A stretch of 38,991 bases of DNA from Bacteroidetes bacterium HGW-Bacteroidetes-8 (GTDB taxonomy: Bacteria; Bacteroidota; Bacteroidia; Bacteroidales; UBA932): the NCBI GenBank assembly GCA_002840895.1, contig PHCZ01000013.1, positions 1 to 38,991 of the forward strand, read 5' to 3'. The translations under genes and the position numbers were made by a program. The stretch's first letter is position 1, and each line of letters starts with the position of its first letter. This document shows, piece by piece, positions 25,092 through 33,037 of the stretch. Below the pieces are notes generated by a model, which had not been told where the DNA came from, ran no database searches, and saw only the letters and a program-made list of their open reading frames with translations.

Positions 25092-26300
25092 TTAATTTAC
25101 AAAATACCACGGGTGCTTTTTAATTGAGATAATATCGCTCTCCTGATCTACTCTGGTAAGGAGCCTTTTTGCTCTCACAAGACGGTTTGACCCCTCATAA
25201 TAGTTTGCCGAGTCCGGTATCAGAGAGTTTATTCTTACAGAGGTGGCAGAGTGGATAAACTCTCCTCCTGCAATATGGATACCAACGTGTGTAATCCTCT
25301 CCTTTCTCTCCTCGGTAGCTTTTGAGCCAAAGAATAGAAGATCTCCCGGAAGGAGATTATCAAACCCGTTGCTGATATCTACATCCTCTCCTGTTAAAGC
25401 TTGTTGGGAAGCATCTCTTTCAAGTATAACTCCGTTAAAGAAGAAGACACTCTTTGTAAACCCGGAGCAGTCAACTGCCTTTATTGACGTTCCTCCCCAC
25501 ATATATGGGAAGCCTAAAAACTGTTTGGCAGTAGATATTATATTCTCCGCAGTGGGGTTTCTGCTCTCTATCCACTCTGCAAAATCCTGGGCGTGAGCCT
25601 TTAGTAAAAAAGCACTCTTGCCATTTGGCAATATAACTTTATAGTAGTTGCCCGAGGCTCCGTCCAAACGTACGATATTACCCCACACACCATCCGAAAC
25701 AACAGCAGACTCCTGAGAAGGAGATTCCCGGAATAAAGTATAGTGTGTTGTCACGATAAGTTTTGCTGCAGATGTCCAGTCGTTGTACTCACTCTGGTTC
25801 ATCGGCTGAATGCTTCCCGATGTTACCCAGGCGATGTACCCTTCTGGTGTAATGGCCCTGATCCATCCACCTCTCTTTTCGAGAATCCTTAAAGGGGTTC
25901 CCATTAGTGTCTGGGTGGCAGACTCATTCGAGTAACCGGAACCATACCTGAAGTTAATTACCGACTGAGCTGTTATTCCGAAAGTTTTATCTCCCAGAGA
26001 TGGATCCGGTAAAATAACCATACTGTCCAACACTTCTATGTTTTTCTCCATAAGCGCCTTTAGAAGCGCCTCCTTGGCAGCAGCTTCTGTGGTAGAACCT
26101 TTTAGAATCAGAGAGCCGTCACCCTCCTCAGGAATTTCAACAGATGGCTCAAATGTTTTTACCCTCCTATCCGGAGCAAACTCCTGTTTGACCTGCTGAG
26201 CTATCTCATCAAACTCTTTTTGGATCTTCTCACTCTTTTTACCTGATGTACAGGATATGGCTAAAAGAGCCACAAATAATAACAAAATAAAATTTTTCAT
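25092..26300 (-). CDS. NlpC/P60 murein-peptide endopeptidase lipoprotein
   Basis: A 402-residue lipoprotein (lipobox LLAISC, Cys17) with a C-terminal NlpC/P60 cysteine peptidase. The catalytic Cys278 sits in KAVDCSGFTKSVFF, His338 in THVGIHIAGG, and His350 in FIHSATS. Two SH3-like beta domains precede it (about 100-165, GTPLRILEKRGGWIRAITPEGYIAWV, and about 185-235, NYYKVILPNGKSAFL). This matches the YkfC/dipeptidyl-peptidase VI type that cleaves gamma-D-Glu-diaminopimelate bonds in peptides already freed from the wall. Its product L-Ala-D-Glu is the substrate of the next gene's epimerase. It lies 20 bases after the GHL10-type gene. Confidence 0.92.
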   Translation of the reverse strand: MKNFILLLFVALLAISCTSGKKSEKIQKEFDEIAQQVKQEFAPDRRVKTFEPSVEIPEEGDGSLILKGSTTEAAAKEALLKALMEKNIEVLDSMVILPDPSLGDKTFGITAQSVINFRYGSGYSNESATQTLMGTPLRILEKRGGWIRAITPEGYIAWVTSGSIQPMNQSEYNDWTSAAKLIVTTHYTLFRESPSQESAVVSDGVWGNIVRLDGASGNYYKVILPNGKSAFLLKAHAQDFAEWIESRNPTAENIISTAKQFLGFPYMWGGTSIKAVDCSGFTKSVFFFNGVILERDASQQALTGEDVDISNGFDNLLPGDLLFFGSKATEERKERITHVGIHIAGGEFIHSATSVRINSLIPDSANYYEGSNRLVRAKRLLTRVDQESDIISIKKHPWYFVN

Positions 26301-26320
26301 ACACTGGATATATTTTTATG

Positions 26321-27841
26321 TTATCTGTCTGTTACCTTAACTGGTTTGCTCTCGCAAAAGAGTCTGTCCAGAGCAGATAGGTAATATTGATAATCATTCT
26401 CGTTTGATTCCTTTATGGAGTATGACTCTTCACCTGTAAGTGCAACTATAGCGCTTCCCTTTGTAAAGTCCGGTTTCTCACCCTTTTCAAAACGATAAAT
26501 CAGGTGGTACTTTGCAGCGTGAACATCTGATTTGTCCTGTTTACCGGTATCCCAGGTTATTTTTAGCGCATCCCCTGTCTGGATTAATCTTGGATTCTTT
26601 GGAGCAGCAGGTGCTTTTAACGGAATACCCTTTAGAGCCGGAACCAATGCAGGATATGGATAGAGCTCTTCCATTACCGAATTTATCCCCAGACGATTCT
26701 CCTTGAAATTCTTTGCATTAAAATAACAGACACCTTGATACGACGGCATTGTCCTGAGCATATCTGCCTGCAACTTTATCTCTTTTGCAGAACGCCACTC
26801 AGGTATCTTTGCATCACCGGCCAGCCTGTATGTGCCGAGACCTCCGTAAACCGGAGTGCCTGCATTATAATCTTCCCACCATTTTGCAAGAACTTTAAAA
26901 TCAGCTGCCTCATATCCTATGTTAAAATAGAGCTGGGGAAGAATATAGTCCAGCCAACCCCTCTCCATCCACAGAAGAATATCTGCGTGAAGATGGTCGT
27001 AGTTAGTATAGCTGTAGCTCTTTGTATCTGAACCTCTTGGATCCTCTTTTTTATTTCTCCACACCGCATATGGGCTGATCCCGAATTTTACATAGGGCTT
27101 CACCGATTTTATTGTGTCCCGAAGCATTTTTATTACCAAATCTACATTCTCTCTTCTCCACGCCATCTTATCTTCGGGCTTAAATCCTCTGGAGTGTGAT
27201 GCAAAAGATTTTGCATCTTCAAAATCATTATTAGGGTAGAAGTAGTCATCAAAGTGAATTCCATCAAGATCGTAACGGATCACAAGATCCTTGATAACTT
27301 TTACCAGAAACTCCCTTGTCTGAGGAAATGCCGGGTCGAAATAGAGTTTTTTTCCGTGCCTTACAAAGAGTTCGGGTTTCTCTTTATAAAGATGATTCGG
27401 ACTCATCTCCTTTATATTAGCGGTATCCTGAGAGACCCTGTAGGGGTTTAACCACGCGTGAAGTTCCATACCTCTTTTATGGCACTCCTTTATTGCAAAT
27501 TCGAGAGGATCGTAAGCAGGAGATGGTGCTACCTTCTGGTCACCTGTAAGGTATATAGACCAGGGCTCATATTTTGAGACAAAAAAGGCATCTGCAGTTG
27601 GTCGTACCTGAAGTACAACTGCATTAAAGTTCATTTTTTTAAAGAGATCCAGATACTCAATAAGCTCCTTTTGCTGCTCCTGAGAGCTGAGCCCGGGACG
27701 AGAGGGCCAGTCAATATTGTTAACTGTTGCAATCCATACAGCCCGCCACTCGTGTTTGCCGTCATAAACCTGAGAACTTGCACAATTAAAATGGAAGTTA
27801 AAGATAAGAGCCGTAAACAGAATGATAAAAATTTTCTTCAT
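26321..27841 (-). CDS. Family-10-like glycosyl hydrolase (GHL10, DUF187)
   Basis: A 506-residue exported protein: hydrophobic signal FIILFTALIFNFHFN, then Cys20 in a non-canonical lipobox (FNCAS). The catalytic TIM barrel covers about residues 30-400: EWRAVWIATVNNIDWPSRPG at the start, LHAWLNPYRVS, and the acid cluster DLDGIHFDDYFYP on the fourth strand. The C-terminal 90 residues form a fibronectin-III-like beta domain (PKNPRLIQTGDALKITWD...). Members of this family are thought to act on peptidoglycan glycan chains or related polymers, which fits the downstream peptidase and epimerase genes in the same operon. The exact bond cleaved is not known from sequence. Confidence 0.9.
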   Translation of the reverse strand: MKKIFIILFTALIFNFHFNCASSQVYDGKHEWRAVWIATVNNIDWPSRPGLSSQEQQKELIEYLDLFKKMNFNAVVLQVRPTADAFFVSKYEPWSIYLTGDQKVAPSPAYDPLEFAIKECHKRGMELHAWLNPYRVSQDTANIKEMSPNHLYKEKPELFVRHGKKLYFDPAFPQTREFLVKVIKDLVIRYDLDGIHFDDYFYPNNDFEDAKSFASHSRGFKPEDKMAWRRENVDLVIKMLRDTIKSVKPYVKFGISPYAVWRNKKEDPRGSDTKSYSYTNYDHLHADILLWMERGWLDYILPQLYFNIGYEAADFKVLAKWWEDYNAGTPVYGGLGTYRLAGDAKIPEWRSAKEIKLQADMLRTMPSYQGVCYFNAKNFKENRLGINSVMEELYPYPALVPALKGIPLKAPAAPKNPRLIQTGDALKITWDTGKQDKSDVHAAKYHLIYRFEKGEKPDFTKGSAIVALTGEESYSIKESNENDYQYYLSALDRLFCESKPVKVTDR

Positions 27842-27875
27842 ATGGTTATTGGCTTTTGAGGTTAGTATATCCTTA

Positions 27876-27883
27876 CAAAGATA
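27876..27883 (-). promoter_or_regulatory. -7 element of the murein-peptide operon
   Basis: TATCTTTG on the minus strand (27883 to 27876), an exact TAnnTTTG, 35 bases upstream of the GHL10 start. No clear -33 TTG at the expected place. It is one base from the opposing -7 element of the YhcH gene. Confidence 0.55.
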
Positions 27884-27884
27884 C

Positions 27885-27892
27885 TATATTTG
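27885..27892 (+). promoter_or_regulatory. -7 element of the yhcH-like gene
   Basis: TATATTTG (27885-27892) matches TAnnTTTG. The start codon at 27910 is 17 bases further. The -33 region reads TAG where TTG is expected. Polymerases at this and the divergent promoter could not bind together. Confidence 0.55.
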
Positions 27893-27909
27893 CATAAATA
27901 TCCTGAATT

Positions 27910-28356
27910 ATGATAGTAGATTCTTTAAAAGGTTTTGAGAGGTATATCCATCTCCATTCAAGGTTCCACAAAGCCTTTGAATATATGATAAAAACCCGGC
28001 TGGATGAGCTTGAACCCGGTGAGTATCAAATTATGGGGAAAGATTTATATTGCAAAATATGGGAAGGTGAGGGGAAAGGTCTGGTGATACCAAAACTTGA
28101 GGTTCACGACTCTTACATAGATATTCACATTCTTTTGCAGGGAGAGGAGACAATCGGAGTGAGAGATCGCAGCAGATGTAACGGAGACAACATACCATAC
28201 GACCAGAGCAAAGATATTGCATTCCTAGAAGAGGAGCCGGAGTACTTTCTCAATATGGGGCCAGGAACACTTGTGGTCCTTTTTCCTCACGATGCACACG
28301 CTCCACTTATCGGGGTAGGAAAAATTAAGAAGGCAGTTTTTAAAATTCTTCTTTGA
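27910..28356 (+). CDS. YhcH/YjgK/YiaL-family protein
   Basis: A 148-residue cupin-like protein of the EbgC/YhcH family. The N-terminus MIVDSLKGFERYIHLHSRFHKAFEYM and the core KLEVHDSYIDIHILLQGEETIGV with the ending VVLFPHDAHAPLIG are typical. The conserved His residues in EVHDSYIDIH and FPHDAHAP probably bind a metal. In E. coli the relative NanQ acts as a sialic-acid anomerase; others sit in sugar operons. Here it is divergent from the murein-peptide operon and directly upstream of a radical SAM gene, so a role with amino sugars freed from murein is conceivable but unproven. Confidence 0.88.
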   Translation: MIVDSLKGFERYIHLHSRFHKAFEYMIKTRLDELEPGEYQIMGKDLYCKIWEGEGKGLVIPKLEVHDSYIDIHILLQGEETIGVRDRSRCNGDNIPYDQSKDIAFLEEEPEYFLNMGPGTLVVLFPHDAHAPLIGVGKIKKAVFKILL

Positions 28357-29294
28357 TGCACTTTAACGGCAACAGAAGATTCAACTCCTATGTAGGATAC
28401 TTTCGCGAAAAATATGGGAGCCGGCTTCAGAAGATTGTTGTGGATGCAGGCTTCTCCTGCCCCAACAGAGATGGCTCTATAACTACCGGAGGGTGTACAT
28501 ATTGCAACAACGACGCCTTTCACCCCTCCTACAGTACTCCGGATAAGGGTATTCTGCTCCAAATTGAAGAGGGAATTGAGTTTCACAAAAAAAGATACCG
28601 GACTGCAGAGGGCTATCTTGCATATTTTCAGCCATATTCCAATACTTATGCCGGAACTGAGACTCTGAAAAAACGCTATATGGAGGCACTCTCCCACCCA
28701 CTGGTTAAGGGAATTGTTATTGGAACCCGCCCGGACTGCATAGATAAGAGTAAGCTTGAGCTCCTTTCGCAAATCTCAAAAGAGCACATTGTGATAATAG
28801 AGTATGGCGTAGAGAGTATTCACGACAAAACACTTGAGAGGATAAATCGAGGGCACACCTATAGAGATGCTGTTAACGCAATAGAGATGACCGCAAAAAA
28901 AGGGATTCACCAGGGGGCACACTTTATTTTCGGGCTGCCCGGTGAGAGTCGCGAAGATATGATGGCATATGCAGGTGAGATTAACCGCCTTCCGTTAAAC
29001 ACCGTAAAATTTCATCAACTTCAGATTGTTACCGGAACAAAGATGGAGCAGGAGTTTGCAGAGAGACCACAGGATTTCCTGCAGATGTCTCTTGTGGATT
29101 ATATCGATTTCTTTATAGATTTTCTGGAACTACTTCGGCCAAACCTATTTATTGAGAGATTTGCTGGAGAACTCCCCCCAAGATTCATTAAAACCAACCC
29201 CTGGGGGTTTATCCGGAATGTAGAGCTTTTAAGATTATTGGAGAAAAGGCTGGAAGAGAGAGAAACATTTCAATCCAGGCTCTATAACCTGTAA
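28356..29294 (+). CDS. Radical SAM protein, TIGR01212 (YhcC-like) family
   Basis: A 312-residue radical SAM enzyme. The cluster motif is CPNRDGSITTGGCTYC with Cys35, Cys47 and Cys50, the spacing typical of the YhcC/TIGR01212 group, which is related to the Elp3-like enzymes. The continuation GTRPDCI and VIIEYGVESIHDKTLERINRGH is conserved in the family. The ATG at 28356 overlaps the previous stop (TGATG), so the genes are translationally coupled. A TTG at 28353 in the same frame was rejected as start. The substrate of this family is not established. Confidence 0.92.
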   Translation: MHFNGNRRFNSYVGYFREKYGSRLQKIVVDAGFSCPNRDGSITTGGCTYCNNDAFHPSYSTPDKGILLQIEEGIEFHKKRYRTAEGYLAYFQPYSNTYAGTETLKKRYMEALSHPLVKGIVIGTRPDCIDKSKLELLSQISKEHIVIIEYGVESIHDKTLERINRGHTYRDAVNAIEMTAKKGIHQGAHFIFGLPGESREDMMAYAGEINRLPLNTVKFHQLQIVTGTKMEQEFAERPQDFLQMSLVDYIDFFIDFLELLRPNLFIERFAGELPPRFIKTNPWGFIRNVELLRLLEKRLEERETFQSRLYNL

Positions 29295-29305
29295 CCATTT
29301 TTCAC

Positions 29306-29313
29306 TATCTTTG
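29306..29313 (+). promoter_or_regulatory. -7 element of guaB
   Basis: TATCTTTG (29306-29313), exact TAnnTTTG, 22 bases before the guaB ATG. No good -33 TTG is at the expected spacing. The site starts 12 bases after the stop of the radical SAM gene. Confidence 0.6.
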
Positions 29314-29334
29314 CAGATTATAAAAAAAAGAGTT

Positions 29335-30804
29335 ATGCAATCATTGGCAAATATCATTATTCCCGAAGGTCTTACCTTTGATGATGTACTTCTTGTTCCT
29401 GCAAGAAGCGAGGTTCTTCCAAGAGATGTAGATGTGAGTTCATATTTTTCAAGAGATATAAAAATCAGCTCTCCGGTTGTCTCTGCAGCAATGGATACTG
29501 TGACCGAGGCAGAGCTGGCAATTGAGATAGCACGCGAAGGGGGCATAGGTGTAATTCACAAAAATATGCCTATAGAGATGCAGATGGACCACGTAAGAAG
29601 GGTTAAAAGGGCAGAAAACGGTATGATCTACGACCCCATCACCATTCACAAAGACGGGATTGTCGGAGATGCTCTCTTCATTATGAAAGAGAACAAAATT
29701 GGAGGAATCCCTGTGGTTGACGAGAATAAAAAACTCATCGGCATAGTTACAAACCGCGACCTTCGTTTTATTGACAATATGAAGACACCCATCTCCGAAG
29801 TGATGACAAAGGAGAACCTCATAACAGCGGTTAGAGGAACAGATCTGCAACAGGCCTCTCTGATTCTCAAAAACTATAAGATTGAGAAACTGCCTGTTGT
29901 AGATGAGAGTGGCGTTCTGATCGGTCTTCTTACTTATAAGGATATTACAAAGATTAAAGACAACCCTCACGCAAGCAAGGACGAGAAGGGACGCCTTAGA
30001 GTAGCCGCAGCAGTAGGTGTTGGTGCAGATACAATTCTTAAGGTTGAGAAGCTGGTCTCTGTAGGTATTGACGCTATTGTTGTAGATACTGCGCACGGCC
30101 ATTCGGTATATGTACTGGAGACTGTAAAAAAGGTAAAGCAGGCATTCCCGAATCTTCAGGTTATTGCCGGAAACATTGCTACAGCAGATGCAGCAAGAGC
30201 CTTAGCAGAGTGCAACGTAGATGGTGTTAAAGTAGGAATAGGTCCTGGCTCTATCTGTACAACTCGGGTTGTAGCGGGGGTTGGAGTTCCTCAACTGACT
30301 GCAATAATGCTGGCAGCTCAGGCTCTTAAAGGGACAGGCATTCCAATAATTGCAGATGGTGGTATAAGATACTCCGGCGATATAGTGAAAGCACTTGCAG
30401 CCGGTGCCAGTACAATTATGGCAGGATCTTTGTTTGCCGGAGTAGAGGAGTCTCCCGGAGATACAATTATACTAAACGGTAGAAAATTCAAATCATATCG
30501 CGGTATGGGATCTCTTGAAGCGATGGCACAAGGCTCCAAAGACAGATATTTTCAGGATATGGAGGATGATGTTAAGAAGCTTGTTCCGGAGGGTATCGTT
30601 GCCCAGGTTCCTTATAAAGGGACTTTAAGCGAGGTTGTTTACCAACTTGTTGGCGGGTTGAAAGCAGGGATGGGTTACTGCGGGGCAAAAAACCTTGAGG
30701 AGTTACGGGCAGCACAGTTTATCAGAATAACATCTGCAGGCGTTATTGAAAACCACCCTCACGATGTTACAATTACCAGAGAGTCTCCAAACTATACAAG
30801 ATAA
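29335..30804 (+). CDS. guaB: IMP dehydrogenase GuaB
   Basis: GuaB oxidises IMP to XMP with NAD+, the committed step to guanine nucleotides. From the ATG at 29335 the protein has 489 residues, the family norm; a TTG at 29311 lies inside the promoter -7 box and is not a start. The catalytic loop [17 protein letters not shown] contains Cys308. Two CBS domains are inserted at about 98-210 ([20 protein letters not shown] and [19 protein letters not shown]). The flap and active-site signature [13 protein letters not shown] is present. The next gene begins 3 bases after the stop, so guaB probably heads the envelope-biogenesis operon. Confidence 0.97.
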   Translation: MQSLANIIIPEGLTFDDVLLVPARSEVLPRDVDVSSYFSRDIKISSPVVSAAMDTVTEAELAIEIAREGGIGVIHKNMPIEMQMDHVRRVKRAENGMIYDPITIHKDGIVGDALFIMKENKIGGIPVVDENKKLIGIVTNRDLRFIDNMKTPISEVMTKENLITAVRGTDLQQASLILKNYKIEKLPVVDESGVLIGLLTYKDITKIKDNPHASKDEKGRLRVAAAVGVGADTILKVEKLVSVGIDAIVVDTAHGHSVYVLETVKKVKQAFPNLQVIAGNIATADAARALAECNVDGVKVGIGPGSICTTRVVAGVGVPQLTAIMLAAQALKGTGIPIIADGGIRYSGDIVKALAAGASTIMAGSLFAGVEESPGDTIILNGRKFKSYRGMGSLEAMAQGSKDRYFQDMEDDVKKLVPEGIVAQVPYKGTLSEVVYQLVGGLKAGMGYCGAKNLEELRAAQFIRITSAGVIENHPHDVTITRESPNYTR

Positions 30805-30807
30805 CAA

Positions 30808-31677
30808 ATGAGAGCAATAACAATAATATTACTTCTCCTTCTGGTCTCCTCCTGCAGGTTTCTGGAGTTCCGTTCCGGAGATGATGTTGTTGCTCAGGTA
30901 GGAGACAGATATCTTTACAAGGAGGATATCCGGAACCTAATCCCTGCAGGGACACCCTACGGCGACAGTATCACTATGCTCCGCCAGTACATAAACTCCT
31001 GGGCGCTAAAATATCTGATTGTAGAGAAAGCGGAGAGTCAACTGCTCAAAGAGGATAAGGATGTAACAATAGAGCTTGAAGATTACCGCAACTCACTTCT
31101 TGCCTACCGCTACGAAAAACTCTATATAGACCAAAGACTTGACACACTGGTTACCAATGAGGAGGCAAGAAGCTACTACCTGGCAAACTCAGCAAATATA
31201 TCCCTGAATAACTCAGTGGTAAAGGCAAGGGTCATCAAGATCTCTGCCAAATCTCCAAATCTGGAGAGGATAAGAAGCCTGTACAAGGCAGTTAGTCTTG
31301 AAGATATAGATGAGCTCGAGAAACTCTGTTTCAACTCTGCAGATCGTTACAACAATTTTAACAACCAATGGGCAGATCTCTCACAAATTGCAAGAGAGAT
31401 GCCTTTAGATCTATACAGTTGTGAGAGAGAGCTGGAGTACAAACAGTATATCGAGACCAAAGATTCACTTTACAACTACTTTGCCTTCTTCCCGGAGAGG
31501 ATAAAGCCGGACGGAACTCCGCCTTTTGAGTACTATCTGCCCAGAATAAAAGAGATAATTATAAGCAAACGTAAACAGAGCCTCATATCTCAGTTGGAGA
31601 AGGACCTTGTTCGTGAAGCTCACCAAAAGAATAAAATTAAAACAAACATTAACGATACCCCTAAAAATGAACAGTAA
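30808..31677 (+). CDS. SurA-like lipoprotein without a parvulin domain
   Basis: A 289-residue lipoprotein: signal peptide RAITIILLLLLVSSC with Cys16 as lipidation site. The mature protein is helical with the chaperone-like pattern of SurA/PpiC N-terminal domains (VVAQVGDRYLYKEDIRNLIPAG, then LRQYINSWALKYLIVEKAE). No peptidyl-prolyl isomerase domain with its usual RHIL or GELG motifs is visible. It may hold outer-membrane proteins in the periplasm together with the next gene product. It starts 3 bases after guaB and overlaps surA by 11 bases, so it is surely in the same operon. Confidence 0.75.
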   Translation: MRAITIILLLLLVSSCRFLEFRSGDDVVAQVGDRYLYKEDIRNLIPAGTPYGDSITMLRQYINSWALKYLIVEKAESQLLKEDKDVTIELEDYRNSLLAYRYEKLYIDQRLDTLVTNEEARSYYLANSANISLNNSVVKARVIKISAKSPNLERIRSLYKAVSLEDIDELEKLCFNSADRYNNFNNQWADLSQIAREMPLDLYSCERELEYKQYIETKDSLYNYFAFFPERIKPDGTPPFEYYLPRIKEIIISKRKQSLISQLEKDLVREAHQKNKIKTNINDTPKNEQ

Positions 31678-33037
31678 GACTCAAAAATTTCTGATTACTC
31701 TTCTTGTAATTATCGCTTCGGGAGTAACCCTCTCTGCGCAGAAATATCAAAAAGGACTCATAGACAAAACAATAGCACTCATTGGAAATGATATGATCCA
31801 ACTGTCTGCACTTGAGGCAGAGGTTCAGATGATGATGCTTCAGGGGGTAACTTCAGATAGGAACCTAAGGTGCGATGTGCTTGAAAATATGCTCATCCAA
31901 AAGTTATTCCTTACACAGGCAAGGCTGGATAGTCTGGAGGTAAGTCCGGATAATGTTGAGGGTGAACTAAACAGAAGAATCCAGGAGGTTCTCACTCAGC
32001 TTGGTGGAGAGAAGGCGGCTGAGGAGTATTTCAAAAAACCTATATTCAGAGTAAAAGATGAGTGGAGAGAGGCTTTAACTGAGCAATTCCTTACTCAGGA
32101 GATGAGAAATAAAGTTGCGCAGACTGCTCCGGAGCTTACCCCTTTTGATGTTGAGCGTTATTATAAATCTACACCCGCAGATAGTCTTCCAATTATATCG
32201 ACTCAGTACAAATTCCGCCAGATAGCGCAATACCCGGATAAAGAGAACTCTATTATGGCCGTTAAAGAGAGACTTTTAGAGTTTCGTGAAAGGGTTATCA
32301 AAGGTGATAAATTCAGCACTCTGGCAACGCTTTACTCTAAAGACCCGGGCAGTGCAGGAAGGGGCGGAGAGCTTGGTATGGCATCAAAAACGCTCTATTG
32401 GCCGGCATTTTCTGATGCTGCTGTCTCTCTTAAAGAGGGTCAGGTCTCTCAGATAGTGGAGACTCCGGATGGCTATCACCTCATTCAAATGATTAAGAAA
32501 GAAGGAGATATGTTTAATGCCCGCCATATTCTTTTAAGACCTGAGTATACAAATGCAGATCGTGCAAAGGCGTTCAACAAGCTTGACAGCATAAGGAACC
32601 TTATCCTGATAGATACAATCAATTTTGAATCTGCAGCGCAAAGATACTCACACGACCCCAAATCTTATGTAAATGGAGGTCTTGTCGCAGATGAGCAGAG
32701 TGGCTCTGCATACTTTGAGAAGGATCAGCTAAAGCCGGTAGATTATAACATAATCAAAGATCTAAAAGAGGGTGAGATTTCGGAGCCTTTTGAAACTACA
32801 GACAACGAAGGAAGAAGTGGCAACACTGTTTATAAGATCATTAAACTCGAAAAAATAATTCCATCTCACGTGGCAACATTTAAGGATGACTTCTCTGTTC
32901 TTCAAAACGAGGCAAGAAATAAGCTTGCAATGGAGGCAATCGATATCTTTACCAAAAAGAAGAAGGAGAGTACATTCATCAGAATTGATCCTGTTTTTCA
33001 ACATTGCCCATTCCTTAAGAATGGTTGGATTAAATGA
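31667..33037 (+). CDS. SurA-type periplasmic chaperone / peptidyl-prolyl isomerase
   Basis: A 456-residue periplasmic protein. The ATG at 31667 was chosen because it directly precedes a signal peptide (KFLITLLVIIASGVTLSAQ); an upstream in-frame ATG at 31607 would put a charged 20-residue leader before it. After a SurA N-terminal helical domain (about 28-160) come two parvulin domains. The first (about 178-277) has FRQIAQYP, DPGSAGRGGELGMAS and QIVETPDGYHLIQM. The second (about 284-400) has ARHILLRPEY and DPKSYVNGGLVADEQSG. It presumably helps fold outer-membrane proteins such as the OstA-like partner. Its stop overlaps the next start (ATGA). Confidence 0.9.
   Translation: MNSKTQKFLITLLVIIASGVTLSAQKYQKGLIDKTIALIGNDMIQLSALEAEVQMMMLQGVTSDRNLRCDVLENMLIQKLFLTQARLDSLEVSPDNVEGELNRRIQEVLTQLGGEKAAEEYFKKPIFRVKDEWREALTEQFLTQEMRNKVAQTAPELTPFDVERYYKSTPADSLPIISTQYKFRQIAQYPDKENSIMAVKERLLEFRERVIKGDKFSTLATLYSKDPGSAGRGGELGMASKTLYWPAFSDAAVSLKEGQVSQIVETPDGYHLIQMIKKEGDMFNARHILLRPEYTNADRAKAFNKLDSIRNLILIDTINFESAAQRYSHDPKSYVNGGLVADEQSGSAYFEKDQLKPVDYNIIKDLKEGEISEPFETTDNEGRSGNTVYKIIKLEKIIPSHVATFKDDFSVLQNEARNKLAMEAIDIFTKKKKESTFIRIDPVFQHCPFLKNGWIK

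Noticed and set aside
29311-29334. TTG start for guaB, eight codons upstream
   Set aside because: The TTG is part of the promoter -7 box TATCTTTG and so would lie upstream of the transcript.
29314-29334. Purine riboswitch before guaB
   Set aside because: The leader is only about 15 bases, far too short for an aptamer.
29449-30102. 217-codon minus-strand frame opposite guaB
   Set aside because: Shadow of the guaB reading frame; Cys- and Asn-rich product without a family; guaB itself is certain.
31607-31666. Upstream ATG for surA
   Set aside because: It would place 20 charged residues before an otherwise perfect signal peptide.
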